DNA of 64,000 bases. Source: Mytilinidion resinicola. Taxonomy: Eukaryota > Ascomycota > Dothideomycetes > Mytilinidiales > Mytilinidiaceae. The stretch lies in the NCBI RefSeq assembly GCF_010093595.1, contig NW_022985447.1, positions 473,218 to 537,217 on the forward strand, written 5' to 3'. The position numbers and the translations under genes are program-made. The notes beneath the pieces are model-generated. The model saw nothing but the letters and a program-made list of their open reading frames with translations. It did no database searches and had not been told where the DNA came from. Shown piece by piece: positions 12,391-23,061 of this stretch. Positions within the stretch are counted from its first letter, which is position 1; each line of letters begins with the position of its first letter.

Positions 12391-14188
12391 TATGAATTAT
12401 AGACCCTGTCTGTTTATCGTGTAGGCGTTTAAAGGCGAGGGGTGCAGTGCTGCCCCGATTACCAAACCAGGGTAAATGTTGAAGAAGAATTGGGCCGGCC
12501 GAAGGAATGTAATGGCAGTCGAGTATTGCCAGCAAGACCGGATTCAGCGCGAGCGACGACGGCGAAGGCTCTGCGCGGGTTGTGCGTGAAATGTACAAGG
12601 GAAGGCCCCTATCCACCCAGACCTGCTGACGAAAGGCGTCCGATCGGGGCAGCCAGCGAGAGCGCGGATGAGCGACGGATAGAGATGTCGAGCAAGTCGA
12701 GTGCAGCCAGCTTCAGTGAAGGAGGGCCGTCGGGGCGAGCTGGATGCAGTGCCGTCCAATGCTGCTGGCCGGTACGATTGGGCTGGCAGCGGACGAGGCT
12801 CGAGTGGCGGCAGGCCGGCGGAGGGAGTGGTATGGGCAAGGAGCGTGATATCCAGGAAGCCGGGCTCGTCGGGGGCTCGATTATGGTACAGACGGCGGTG
12901 GTTGCAATAGACAAGCCTTGAGGGCGGCCTGGAGAAGGAAACGAAACAAGATTACGACAATGCCGATTAGGAGGTTAGGGCGCGCAGAGGGCGAGACGGC
13001 TGCGGTGAAGGAGAGGGAGGAGGGTGAGGGAGGAGGGAGAGTGTGGAGAGGGTGAGGTTCTCGGGGTGGAGGTCGGTGGAGCTGTGGCCGCAGGCGAAAC
13101 GGGAGCGACAAGGGCAGGGCAGGGAGCAAAGGCATCAAATTCAACGCGGCCGCTTGTCGCTTTGCCCTCAAACGGCACCGCTCGCAGCAAATGGGCGCCC
13201 TGATCACACGGCGACGGCTTTGGCGGTGCTGCAGCGGGCTGCTCTCCTGTCACAGACGCTGGCTTGGCTGGGGACTGCGCTGAGTGGCCGATTCAGCTTA
13301 CCACTGCACCACGATGAAACAAACGGGGCGCTTCACCTCCGCAGACGTGCAGGCCCGACGCTCCACGCCGGGAGCAGCCCGGGAGCGCCTCGAGTGCTGT
13401 TACGTGGCTCCCAGGCACGCCGTCTATACTTGGGTGCAACGCGCATCCTCGCCGTGCCTGGGCATTTATATATGGCGACGCGGCTTCGGCAGCGCTCAGT
13501 CATGCTTCGTGGCCGCCGTGCTCCAGACGCTCCCTTTGTCTATCAGACACCCGCGAGGTTTGAGACACGACCGAGTGCAGCCGGAGTGAGGGAATCGAGG
13601 GCATTCAGGGGCGCCAGGCACGGCGCTGAAGCATTACGATATGCCACCTCGATGCGCTGCGTGTTGCGGCTCGAGTGACTCGCGGTGAGCCCGTCTCCAC
13701 TGGTCTGTCGCGAGGAGTCGTCTGCGATGGAGCGGTCCGAGAGCCTGAGGCAGGAAGGATGAGGCGACTCGTCTGTCGCGTGCGCTAACCAAGTTTCACG
13801 TGCGCCACCCCTGCACACACCCACGTGACACCACTTCCAAGCCGGCCCGCAACCTCTCTCTCCACCAGCGCGTCTCCATCAGATATTCATCCTCCACAGC
13901 ACGCCCGCCGAGACATCCAGCCTGAAATACCCCCCTTTGGCCACGCCATCAGCATTAACACCGCACGCTGTCCGCCTCCCATCTCCGCCGCCCGCACGGC
14001 ATGAACGCCGCCTGCGCGCATTGACAGTCTCCGTGGATCTCTTCTGGAAACCCCAACAGCCCCGGACGCTGTCCTCAGGCCTGCGAAACCCAATCTGCCT
14101 TGCCTCGTATCTGTCCCTACCGCCTCGTCCTGCCCTCCTCCACTGATCGCTCTCTTCCACCTGCCACGCCCGCGTCCACACACCCGCC
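12391..14188. other. Long divergent promoter region (PUF gene / SWC2)
   Basis: 1.8 kb of GC-rich DNA between two divergent housekeeping genes. Several frames are open by chance because of the high GC content (for example 13043-13678), but their translations are low-complexity Arg/Ala/Pro and lack domains. The last 300 bases before 14189 are CT-rich and probably form the SWC2 leader. Confidence 0.55.
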
Positions 14189-16361
14189 ATGGCCCCAGAT
14201 CCACACACCCCAGCAGATCTGCCTGTCGACATGGAGGTCTTGGCGTCTGAGGATGAGGACGAGTCCTCTGGAGCCGAGCAGGAAGACACAGCCGAGCTGA
14301 TGGTCGTGACGCGGACACGTCGAGCAAACGCTGGCAACCGCATGAAGGCCCTGCTTGACCAGGAAACCGTCGACGAAGAGCGACAACAATGGGGCGAGGA
14401 CTGGGACGAAGCTTCTGACGAGGAGGAGTTTGTGGGTAATGAAGGGGATGACCAGGGCGACTTCAACATGGAGTCGTCATCCAGCGAGGATGAGGACGGC
14501 GGCGACGACGACGATGCCGGCGAGAAAGAGCTGCGGAGGGCGGAGAGACAGGAGCGGAACAAGAAGCGCAAGAACGGCGCCAATCTGTTCGCGGGCGGTG
14601 TTGCTGCTGCCGCGAAGAAGAAAGTCAAGCTCAATGTCCCCACCTCCGCATCCGCCGAGACCACTCCCGCTCCCGGGCCAAAGAAGAGAATCTATACACA
14701 AAACATTCCCGCAACTGATGATGGACCGGCTCGCCAGTCTTCCCGCCGACTCACCATGGCGAACAAGGAAGAGACGACGAAGCGGCTGAAGAGGGCCGAG
14801 GCACACCGGAAGAAGACCCTAGCTCAGATGAAGGCCGCCGAGGAGCGGAAGGAAAAAGACAAGCCAAAAGCCATGACCCAGGAAGAGAGGCTGGCCGATG
14901 CCGCCCGGGTCGAGAAACAGAACAGCAAGAGTCTACACAGATGGGAGGAGGCCGAGGAGAGGAGGGCTGCCGACCGTCAGGCCAAGCTAGAGGCGCTGAA
15001 GAGCAGGGAGCTGGAGGGACCATTCATCCGGCATTACAGCGGCCCTGCTATATGGATCGACAACAGACTCAAATATTCCGGCAAAGACGCACCCAAGGTC
15101 GAGGAGCTGGAGGAGAAGCTGAATAGTCTCGCTGCCAGGACCAAAGAAGCCAAGAGAATCCAAGACGCTGCCGCTGCCAAAGCACAGGAGGCAGCGAGGG
15201 CACAGGAAACAGCAAGGCAACAGGAGTTAGAAAGGGTACAGGAAGAAGAAAAGGCACGAGAAGCAGAAAAGGCACGAGAAGCAGAGAAGGCACGGGAAGC
15301 AGAAAAGGCACAGGAAGTAGAAACAGCACAGAAAGCTGCGAGACCACACGACGATTCCAATGCCCAAGAGACTACGGACGATCAAGCCTCCAGTGCTCAA
15401 GCCGCCGCAGTTACGACAAACGGAGAATCGAGCGCGAAGGCCGAACCCATAACAGAATCTTCATCTCAGCAGCCTCAACCGTCGCTGGATACGAAACCTG
15501 AACCTCAGCAGTCTGAGCAGGCTCCGATCACTCCTACCCAACAGCCTCAACCACCTGCGACGACAGCTGCTCCTCAGCCACTCGAATACCCCAACTCCAT
15601 GTTCGCTCCACCCCAAAACCAAAACAGCTTCCTCTTCGGCATCGAGCATTGGGCCTCTCTCTCCGACCCAGCCAACCTCCCCTTCGGCTCCGCAAGCCTC
15701 CCTCCCCACCCCCAACCCCCAGCACCCCTGGCCACCCTCCCTCNNNNNNNNNNNNNNNNNNNNNNNNNNNNNNNNNNNNNNNNNNNNNNNNNNNNNNNNN
15801 NCACCCCCGGCCCCGGTCCCCAAGAAAACCATCGACCTCGCCCTCCGCTCCCTCATCACCCTCGCCGCCTTCCCTTCTTTCGACGACCTGCCCCCCTACC
15901 ACGCCAACTCCCGCACCTCCGCCACCGCTACGACCAAGAAAAACCCCGCCGCCCTCGCTGCCCTCACAACCCCACTCTTCGCCTGGTCCCCCGCCGACGC
16001 CCTCTCCTTCGCGTCGATCCAGCCCAGCCACTACAAGACCAAGAACTCCGCGCTGCCGCTGCCGGAGCAGCTGAAGTGCGTGATTACGGGACTGCCGGCG
16101 TGGTATCGCGATCCCGGCACCGGGCTGGGATACAGGGATTCGTATGCTTTTAAGTGTGTGAAGAGGGTTGTTGCGGGTGGGGTGAGGTGGAGTGGGAGTT
16201 TGGGGTGCTATGTCGGGCCGGTGTATGCGAGGGATGGGGCTGGGGCGAGGCCGGCGAGGGGGGTGCCGGCAAGATTCTTGGGGATTAAGAATGCGGAGGA
16301 GATGGTGAAGAGTGTTGAGGGGAAGGTTGAGACGGGGAGAGATGTGGGAATGAGTGGTTAG
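14189..16361 (+). CDS. SWC2: SWR1 complex subunit SWC2 / YL1 (VPS72), interrupted by an assembly gap
   Basis: Swc2/YL1 binds histone H2A.Z-H2B and delivers it to the SWR1 remodeller. The N-terminal YL1 domain is clear: a short acidic start, RTRRANAGNRMKALLDQE, an acidic patch with EGDDQGDF, and the basic RQERNKKRKN region. A charged coiled-coil with repeated AREAEK units follows (near 15240-15330). The 3' part at 15804-16361 encodes the YL1_C domain (KCVITGLPAWYRDP, GYRDSYAFKCVK) and ends at a TAG. The two halves are in different frames because of the N run at 15744-15801: a true gap divisible by three (57 or 60, for example) would join them. So this is one gene with unresolved bases rather than two genes or a pseudogene. 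No intron is needed elsewhere. Confidence 0.93.
15744..15801. other. Assembly gap (58 N) inside SWC2
   Basis: A run of 58 undetermined bases. The flanks are extremely rich in CCC/CCT (Pro-coding) sequence, which explains a failed read or collapsed assembly. Its length is not compatible with the reading frame of the gene it interrupts. Confidence 0.99.
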
Positions 16362-17402
16362 GGGGATGAGTTGTGAGGGAGAAGTGTTTGATTGGTTGGT
16401 AGGTATGGGTTTTCGGCATGGTATGGTATGGTACTGCCATGGTTTTATGGTAATGGTGTCATGGCTGCTTTCTGATACGAGCTGCTGGTGTAGCTTGTAT
16501 GCATAGCTGGGAACGGAAAATTTGGTAACGGCAGACTTGCTGTCTGCAATCGGGACTACTCTACTCGAGGGCAATAGTAGAATTATGCATCGGCAATAGT
16601 CTAAGTAGACAATCAAAACACCAACTTTGAAGAGGTCAACTCAATCACATCTAAACATTCATGTTGCGGCAGCCGTAGCGCGTTAGTGAGACGTGTAAGT
16701 CAAGGAGATGATGGAACGGGTCTGGTCGACAGGATTAGCGTGATATGGCGGCTGTTGAAGTTTTTAAGACGTTAAACGCTGATATTGGGTATAAATAGCA
16801 GACCATTGACGTTCGTTCCTACAAAGGTAATAAGAAGCCTACAGTTCACAGAGGCGGGGTGGTAACACTTGACGCTCTTGGCGTGCGTAGGGTCTTCCAG
16901 TTTTCTGCTGTGTTTGACCAGATGTGAAGGTGAGGTTCGAGGCAAGGCGAGTATTGCATGTACTACTTCTTCCGGGTTTACTGCATACCTTCAAGCATGT
17001 TCGAAATTCACCTCAAGCGTTTTGTGATGTGTTCTGCGGGCGCTGTAACTGGGAGTTACATGTTCATGGCTTTGAAACACTGATAGAGATTAAAAGACAT
17101 TCATGTGATGCCAGAAAAAAACACCAGCATCGCAAAACAACGATGGCTATCGGGTGCAATCTCGAAAGAAGAGTCCATTTGATGCTATGCAAAGGCCGGG
17201 ATCAGTAGACAAATGAAGCATGAACGCCATCCATCTTGCCTCGCCACCCACACCACTGCCTCGCAAGCAGAGCTTTTTGGCGTACGGTGATGTACAAAAT
17301 GCCCGATATTCCGCGTCCCGTCCCGCCGTCGTCGTGGTCGCATCTCCGCCACCACCTCTCCTCGAAAGACCGCCTCCACTGCCACCGCCATCAGCCAGCC
17401 GC
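16362..17402. other. Convergent intergenic region
   Basis: About 1 kb between the 3' ends of SWC2 and RPS24, AT-richer than its flanks. It holds both terminators. A short frame at 16924-17208 has no recognisable content and was not called. Confidence 0.5.
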
Positions 17403-17957
17403 TTATTTCTTGTCCTTCTTCGACGCTCCCTTTGTCTTGGCCGTGCCCCGCATTGTCTTGCCCCTGTTCTTGCGCTGCTTGCCTGTTTGGAGAGAGGGAC
17501 GTTAGCGCATGTCCACCATCCAATTCTGAGCTCATTGCCATCCCGGGGGTGGTGAGACGTACGTTGCTGCCTGCTAGCCTTCTCGATCTTGTTCGCCATG
17601 CCGACGCGCACTAGTCTGTAGTGGGGCTCGAACTTCTTCATCGCCTCGTTGCTCTCGTAGATGAGGGCGAAGCCGGTGCTCTTGCCGCCACCATACTGCG
17701 TCCGGAAGCCGAAGACGGAGATCTCGTCCTTCTTGGCCTTGTACAGCTCGGCGAGCTTGGTGCGGAGCTCGTCCTTGGAGACGTTGGCGCGGTTGGGGTG
17801 GAGGACGTCGCTGTTGTAGCGGGTTAGACTTGACTTCCGCGGCTTTGAGATAACGTCGGAGAGCGATTCCAGGCACTTACACAACCATCTGGCGGCGGCC
17901 GAGGAGCGGGTTTCGGATGAACTTGCGCGTGCGCAGAGTCACTTGGGAGTCGGACAT
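17403..17957 (-). CDS. RPS24: 40S ribosomal protein eS24
   Basis: Three exons: 17957-17881, 17810-17563 and 17482-17403. The introns are GTAAGT...ACAACAG (70 bases) and GTACGT...AAACAG (80 bases), and together the exons give 134 residues, the usual eS24 length. The translation follows the family throughout: [20 protein letters not shown], then [52 protein letters not shown] and a basic tail ending KKDKK. eS24 is part of the small ribosomal subunit and contacts rRNA through its basic tail. Several introns close to the 5' end are typical of fungal ribosomal-protein genes. The divergent neighbour EFM3 starts only 320 bases away. Confidence 0.97.
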
Positions 17958-18277
17958 GCTGGGCGAAAGGGAATGAGACTCGCTATCCAGGTCGTCAGTA
18001 CTCGGGGTCCTGCGGGTCTGCACGGCGGTGCGGGCGAGCCAAACATAGGGAGAGATGCTCAATGGACTGTCGTACCTGTATCCTTCTCTCTGCTGGGTTG
18101 GGAGATGGGGTTGTCGTGAAGCAGCGAGGCGTCGTCGGTGGGTTTTCGATGAAGGAGGTGCGATCGGTAAATTCAAGTCTTGGCAGTGGGCTGCTAAGCG
18201 AAATCGCATGGACTTCACGCCAACCGTTGCGCCCCGCAGCAACACCACCACGAGGGCATCGCGAGATTCATCACGTT
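17958..18277. promoter_or_regulatory. Short divergent promoter shared by RPS24 and EFM3
   Basis: 320 bases separate the two start codons. The RPS24 side is CT-rich on its own strand, as expected for a ribosomal-protein leader. Pairing a ribosomal-protein gene with a translation-factor methyltransferase suggests shared growth-related control, which is inference from position only. Confidence 0.5.
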
Positions 18278-19616
18278 ATGGCATCATCGGTTTCGCAGCA
18301 GAGGCAGCTGGATCTGTTACGTCGAGAGTATCTGCAGTTGGTCGAAATCGAGCACATCAGATGGCCAGATGGTGCGCTTCTCAAGACTGCTGATACGCAG
18401 GCGTGGATCTACGAAAATCTCATTGATCGGGACAAGTTGCAGTCATCGCCGCCGGACCGATATCAAGTCCGCTTTCTGAAGAGTCTTGTGAGCAAGATCG
18501 AGTCCGCAATTGAGGATCCCGAGGAGGAAGTACGCCATTACCTCCATTTTCTTTTTGCATCCTCATACCCAGTCTCCATGCACGCCTTAGAACACGCATA
18601 TTAAACACGCTTTTCTTCAATATGTACATACTGATGATCAATTTCATCGAGTGCGAATAGGAGATCTCAGAAGATCTGATTTCTCATCTAGCTACTCTTC
18701 TCAGTTCGAAGCAACCATCAGAAGCTTTTGCAGCTCAACAGCGCGTGTTCGTGACGTACGCGTTCCCGAACAGTCCGGGTAGCAATGAAGTGCCGGATGA
18801 GCGGACGGTGACAATCCTTGAATCTCGCTCGGTTCTTGCTTCTTCTGGAAGCACCGGACTACGAACGTGGGAATCTGGTCTTCATTTGGGAAAGTTCCTC
18901 AGTACATCTGGGGGGATTGGCATAGTCCGAGGGCAAAACGTCCTTGAACTAGGCGCTGGAACAGGGCTGCTATCTATCTTATGTGCCAAACATCTGGGAG
19001 CGTCCCGGGTGACAGCTACCGATGGCGACGAATCCATCGTCGATTCGATGAGAGATAACGTATTCATCAATGGAGTAGACGCTAGCGCGTCTTCCACATC
19101 TGTGGAGTGCGCGGCTCTGAAATGGGGCTTCCCTCTTGATGCCAAAACATTTGAAGAAGACTACGGACTTGGCAAACTAGACGTTGTTCTAGCCGCAGAT
19201 GTCGTAAGGCTTCCCCACAGTATTAAACCTGCTCAAACAGCGGAAAGTTGAGACAATTCTGCAGACTTACGACAAAAGACTACATTTGCCACTGGTCTCC
19301 ACATTGAGCGAATTGTTCGACATCAGACCGTCTCTCAAGGTGCTCCTTGCCGCAGCTGTACGCAACGAGCAAACGTTCGAGGCCTTTGTCAACGCATGCA
19401 GTGGGTCTCACCGTTTCGCCACAAAGAAGGCCCTATTTTTACACATGTTCTCAGCTTACTGGTATTGTGGTAGAGCGGAACAATTTCGGCCTCGCAGACA
19501 ACGACTTCGACATGGTGCCAATCGAGTTGCAGGATGGGCCCTTCTATTCAGCAGCGCCGATTCGGATCTTGACTATCACTCGCTCCCAGGAACGGGGAGA
19601 CCGGTTCAAATTCTAA
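18278..19616 (+). CDS. EFM3: Protein-lysine N-methyltransferase EFM3 (EEF2KMT/FAM86 family)
   Basis: Four exons: 18278-18529, 18661-19203, 19265-19400 and 19474-19616, for 357 residues. All joins keep the frame; the last intron (19401-19473, ending TGTGGTAG) was chosen because it restores the conserved C-terminus. Yeast Efm3 methylates a lysine of elongation factor 2. The N-terminal family segment (REYLQLV...WPDGALLKT...PPDRYQVRFLKSLVSKIE) precedes a seven-beta-strand methyltransferase domain. There WESGLHLGKFL leads to the S-adenosylmethionine motif VLELGAGTGLLSIL, the acidic strand ATDGDE, and LDVVLAADV followed by TYD (the D-x-TYD post-motif). The end (PIRILTITRSQ) also matches the family. 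It is a cytoplasmic enzyme. Confidence 0.9.
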
Positions 19617-21185
19617 TTGATTGACTGATGCAGCGCCTGCAGGCTCTGCTGTCCGTTCTGCAAGCGGTAATCCGGTGGTAGGAAATGTGGCCTATCAAAT
19701 TGCGCTTTGGGGGCATGGATTGCATAATTGCAAGCAGAGGAAAGAGAATGGCGTGAAGCGTGCCGGAGTTGTTGGTTGGTGGTGACTCCAAAGCAACCGG
19801 AACAGACACGTGGGTCAGTCAGAAAATTCCAACCGGCTGGTTTCTTTAAAGCTGTGCTCGACTGATGGCAGCTTTCCCCACTTGAGTTACTTCAGGTTGA
19901 CGGAAAAACTCTTAAAGCTCCAGTTTTTTGAAACAGCAACTGAATACAAAACCGAAATAGTACGTCCGGGTAATACAATACTGTCACGGCAGTTCATATG
20001 AAAGCTTACTGGCACGCTGGGACGACGCGTACGGGTCTGATGCACCCATAGTTCTAGAACAACGAACCATCTCGGTACCGTCACGAACCAACTGCCAACG
20101 CGTGGACCTGATTCAACGTATGGTCCCGTGGGATAGTGGCGATGGTGATTCGTTGCAGGGAACCACACGCTCCGCTTATGCACAACACCATGCTGGCGGG
20201 CACGTCCAGCTTTGAGGGGCTGGCTGCTTTCGGGGGAGGTGATGCGCCGGCTGAATCGACGACTGGTCATGCTGCTGCGTGTGGGAAGGGGTCGACGGAG
20301 CTTCTGTGGAGAGTGCGGGTGGGGTTGTGCTCTTATGGAAGTCCGCTATTCGGCGATGGTGTGCTCGATGATAGCGATGGCTCCATTGTCCTCGCCATCG
20401 TCTCGTCGACCACGAAGCGACCCGGCTCGAGCTTATCGTGACTGTATACATATTGCAGTCCCCTCACTTGATATATAGAGCCGACCCCTCGCTCCCGGCC
20501 TCCCAGATCCACGCACACATCATCCGCACCCACTACATACACTTACACAGCTCCGACCTCGCTGCTGCCCATCGTTCTCCCAGCAACGATCTCTCTCAGC
20601 ACCCAGCCCCAGCCCCAGCCAGCCCTAGCTGACACGGCATCCTGTTCTCTAGCGCAGCCCGACAGCCGTCGCAAGCCGCTACAAGGAGGCCCTCGGCTCG
20701 TCCAGCGTCGCCAAAGCATAAAGCTTATCAGGTCGGGATCGTCGTCGGCGTGGTAGAAGAGAGTGTTGCACGAGATATCCGAGTGCGAAGTGAGTGCACT
20801 CCGCTGTCGCACCCCCCGCCGTAGGTGTACGTTTCCTCCGAGTCTCCCCGCTGCTGCACCTCGTCCAACGTGGATATCGCCAGGCCGGATAACCAGGCGC
20901 AATTCGGCGGCGGCGGGCTCTCTTCTGTGCGCCGTTCCTGGCTAAATTCTTCCTGCAGGGAATCACGATAAGGGCTCGAACAAAGCCGGCCTACGCCCTG
21001 CCACCACCCGCCACCATTGTAGTGCCATCAGCACATCAGCACTTCTCTGCGGCTGTGTCACCGCTTCTCCCCCGGCGTCAGTCCTTGCTGGGAGCATCAT
21101 TGCACGCTGCCTCTGATACGGTGACGCGACTCTCGCAGTCCAACCGCACCCAATCCTATAAACCTCTCACCGTCTTTCCAATCCA
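19617..21185. other. Long intergenic region / probable long ECL1-like leader
   Basis: 1.57 kb without a supported coding region. A TATA-like GATATATAG occurs near 20468-20476, followed by CT-rich sequence from about 20480 on. Transcription of the next gene may therefore start there and give a leader of roughly 700 bases with several upstream ATGs. This is inference from composition only. Confidence 0.4.
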
Positions 21186-22216
21186 ATGGCGACTCAGCAC
21201 CGCTCCGCCCACCACTCTAAAAAGCCGCTGCCGGCCCATGCTCGCCCCTCGAAACCGGCCCCTCTCTCCAAACGCTCCCATTCGTACGGCGGCCATAAAG
21301 GCGGGCTCAAGGCCCACCACCACAAGGACGACGACACTGAGGACGAGGAAGTGATGGCCTCGAGTTTTTTGCAGTACTGGTAAGTTAGACTCCATCGATG
21401 CCGAAGCGATTCATGCTGATTTCTTTCCGTAGCACGACTTGCGAAAAGCAGATTATCGTCCCCAATAATTCAGTGCTATATTGCTCGGAGAGGTATGATA
21501 GGCCAAATATTCCCTCGATTACACCATTTACTGACCCACTCTGTTGTAGCTGTCGAAAAAAGGACAACGAAAAGGTCGTGTCGTATTCAATAGACTACTC
21601 GCCTCCACCGACGCCCTACTCCCAATTCTCATTCGACGACTTCCCCACCCGAGACATTGTCGCACCGCGCTCCCCAACCGCGCCCCGCTCGCAGCGCTCC
21701 TCCATCGCCTTCTCAGAACTCTCGTCCGACGACAATGCCAACTCGGGCGACGAAAAGCTGGGACAGGACTCAGAGGCGTCGCGGTACCTTCGCCAGTTCC
21801 AGTCTGCAGCCGCAAAAACCGAGACCTGCGCGACGCGCCCGTCCCGCCCCCGCTACAGCCGCGCCTCCACTTCCCACGCCACGATGAGCGCGGCGCCCTC
21901 GTTGTCGCACACGCCCGCTTCGTCGGCGAGCATGTCAATGCCGTACACGCCCTCGAACCGGCCCCTGCCGCCCCGCAACAACCCGCATAGCTCGTCGTAC
22001 AAAGGCTATGGCTCCCGTTCTATCGATCTCGTCATGCCGTTCACCGCGGGCACCACGGCGCCGTCTAGTCTCAGCCACTACTCGCTCAAGAGCGCCGCGA
22101 GTTCCCGGACAGAACTGGGCGTTGTCGAGGGCGAGATCCGGTATGAGAAGGTGGCGAGGATACCGTCGGTATCGCCGGCGAACGGGAGCTTGAAACAGCT
22201 GTTTTCGTCGAGGTGA
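21186..22216 (+). CDS. ECL1-type zinc-binding protein (life-span regulatory factor)
   Basis: Three exons: 21186-21379, 21433-21492 and 21550-22216 (introns GTAAGT...CCGTAG and GTATGA...GTTGTAG), giving 306 residues. Both junctions fall in the family signature: splicing builds YCTTCEKQI, then VLYCSESCRKKD. This is the Cys-x2-Cys...Cys-x3-Cys zinc motif of the Ecl1 family (PF12855), with the typical start of a Ser/Pro-rich tail (SIDYSPPPTP) after it. Ecl1-family proteins of fission yeast extend chronological life span and respond to nutrient and zinc or sulfur limitation. The N-terminal 60 residues are basic and His-rich. The rest is a low-complexity Ser/Pro/Arg tail typical of filamentous fungi. 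Confidence 0.85.
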
Positions 22217-23061
22217 AAAGGAGCGTCGTCGTGGGACTTCTTCTCTGTCTTCGGGCATCTTTTAGTGGAATTTTTTGATTGGCGTTAATATAGACGGCTT
22301 GATCGGTCAGGAGGTGGTAAGCTATGTAGCATTGATTGCTGCAAGTTGATAAAAGTGTGGCGTTCTTACAACCATGACGTCTCGGAGACTGAGGTTGTGT
22401 TTTATTTTTACTGCAATATACCAGAAGGCGGAATGCCGTTGCATAGTTTTGGAGTGTCTAATAGAGACGAGGAGAGCATCTAGGTTATGAAAAAGTATTA
22501 CTTTGATCTAGAACGGACTTTTGCTGCTACGAGATGCTCGCATGATGGTTATGGTGGATATTGCTCCAGTTTTTGTTACCTCCGATACCGCCGCCGATCT
22601 CAGTTCAACATCAGACGGCCATCCTTTAACTCACATCCTCGACACTCTTCCTGCATAGTCATTGCAGGCAGTGTTCGGCCTCGCCTAAATTCTAATACAG
22701 GTATAGACAATCGCGAAGGGGGCACTAAAACACGAAGACTGTTACCGCACCTAAATTTTGTCAACAGTACTACTCACATTACGCTCTTCAACCTTCGATC
22801 ATCATATTCAATGTACTTTGACCGGAAAGCTTTCCCAGCGTCATCATGCGTCCACTTCATTTTTCTTTTCTGCCTCGTTCGTCTTCGTGGACGCGGGTTG
22901 GTGCTGCCGCTCCAAGCTGCATATTCAGCCTTGTCTCCCAAGGCTGCATCTCCAGCCGTAGTCGAAAGTGGGCTGTGCCGTACTAGCACAGCACTCTTCT
23001 TTCTTCTATCCTCTCTCCACATCTTCTCTTCTTCTAACCTAACTTGCTAAAACGGACACTC
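22217..23061. other. Intergenic region, no gene supported
   Basis: 845 bases between two + strand genes. Open frames (for example 22487-23050) lack domains. The last 80 bases are strongly CT-rich and look like the promoter/leader of the ankyrin gene. Confidence 0.5.

Noticed and set aside
12442..13824. Open frames of up to 211 codons in the PUF/SWC2 intergenic region
   Set aside because: Low-complexity translations, no splice-linked partners and no domain. Better explained as a GC-rich divergent promoter.
15069..15360. Antisense frame with a regular LLLPVPF repeat
   Set aside because: It is the mirror of the AREAEK-coding repeat of SWC2, so it is a shadow of a real coding repeat.
15534..16616. 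360-codon antisense frame running through the N gap
   Set aside because: It lies entirely antisense to the SWC2 C-terminal domain, reads through unknown bases and has no domain content.
22487..23050. 187-codon + strand frame before the ankyrin gene
   Set aside because: AT-rich, Ser/Phe-rich translation overlapping a typical CT-rich leader; no domain.
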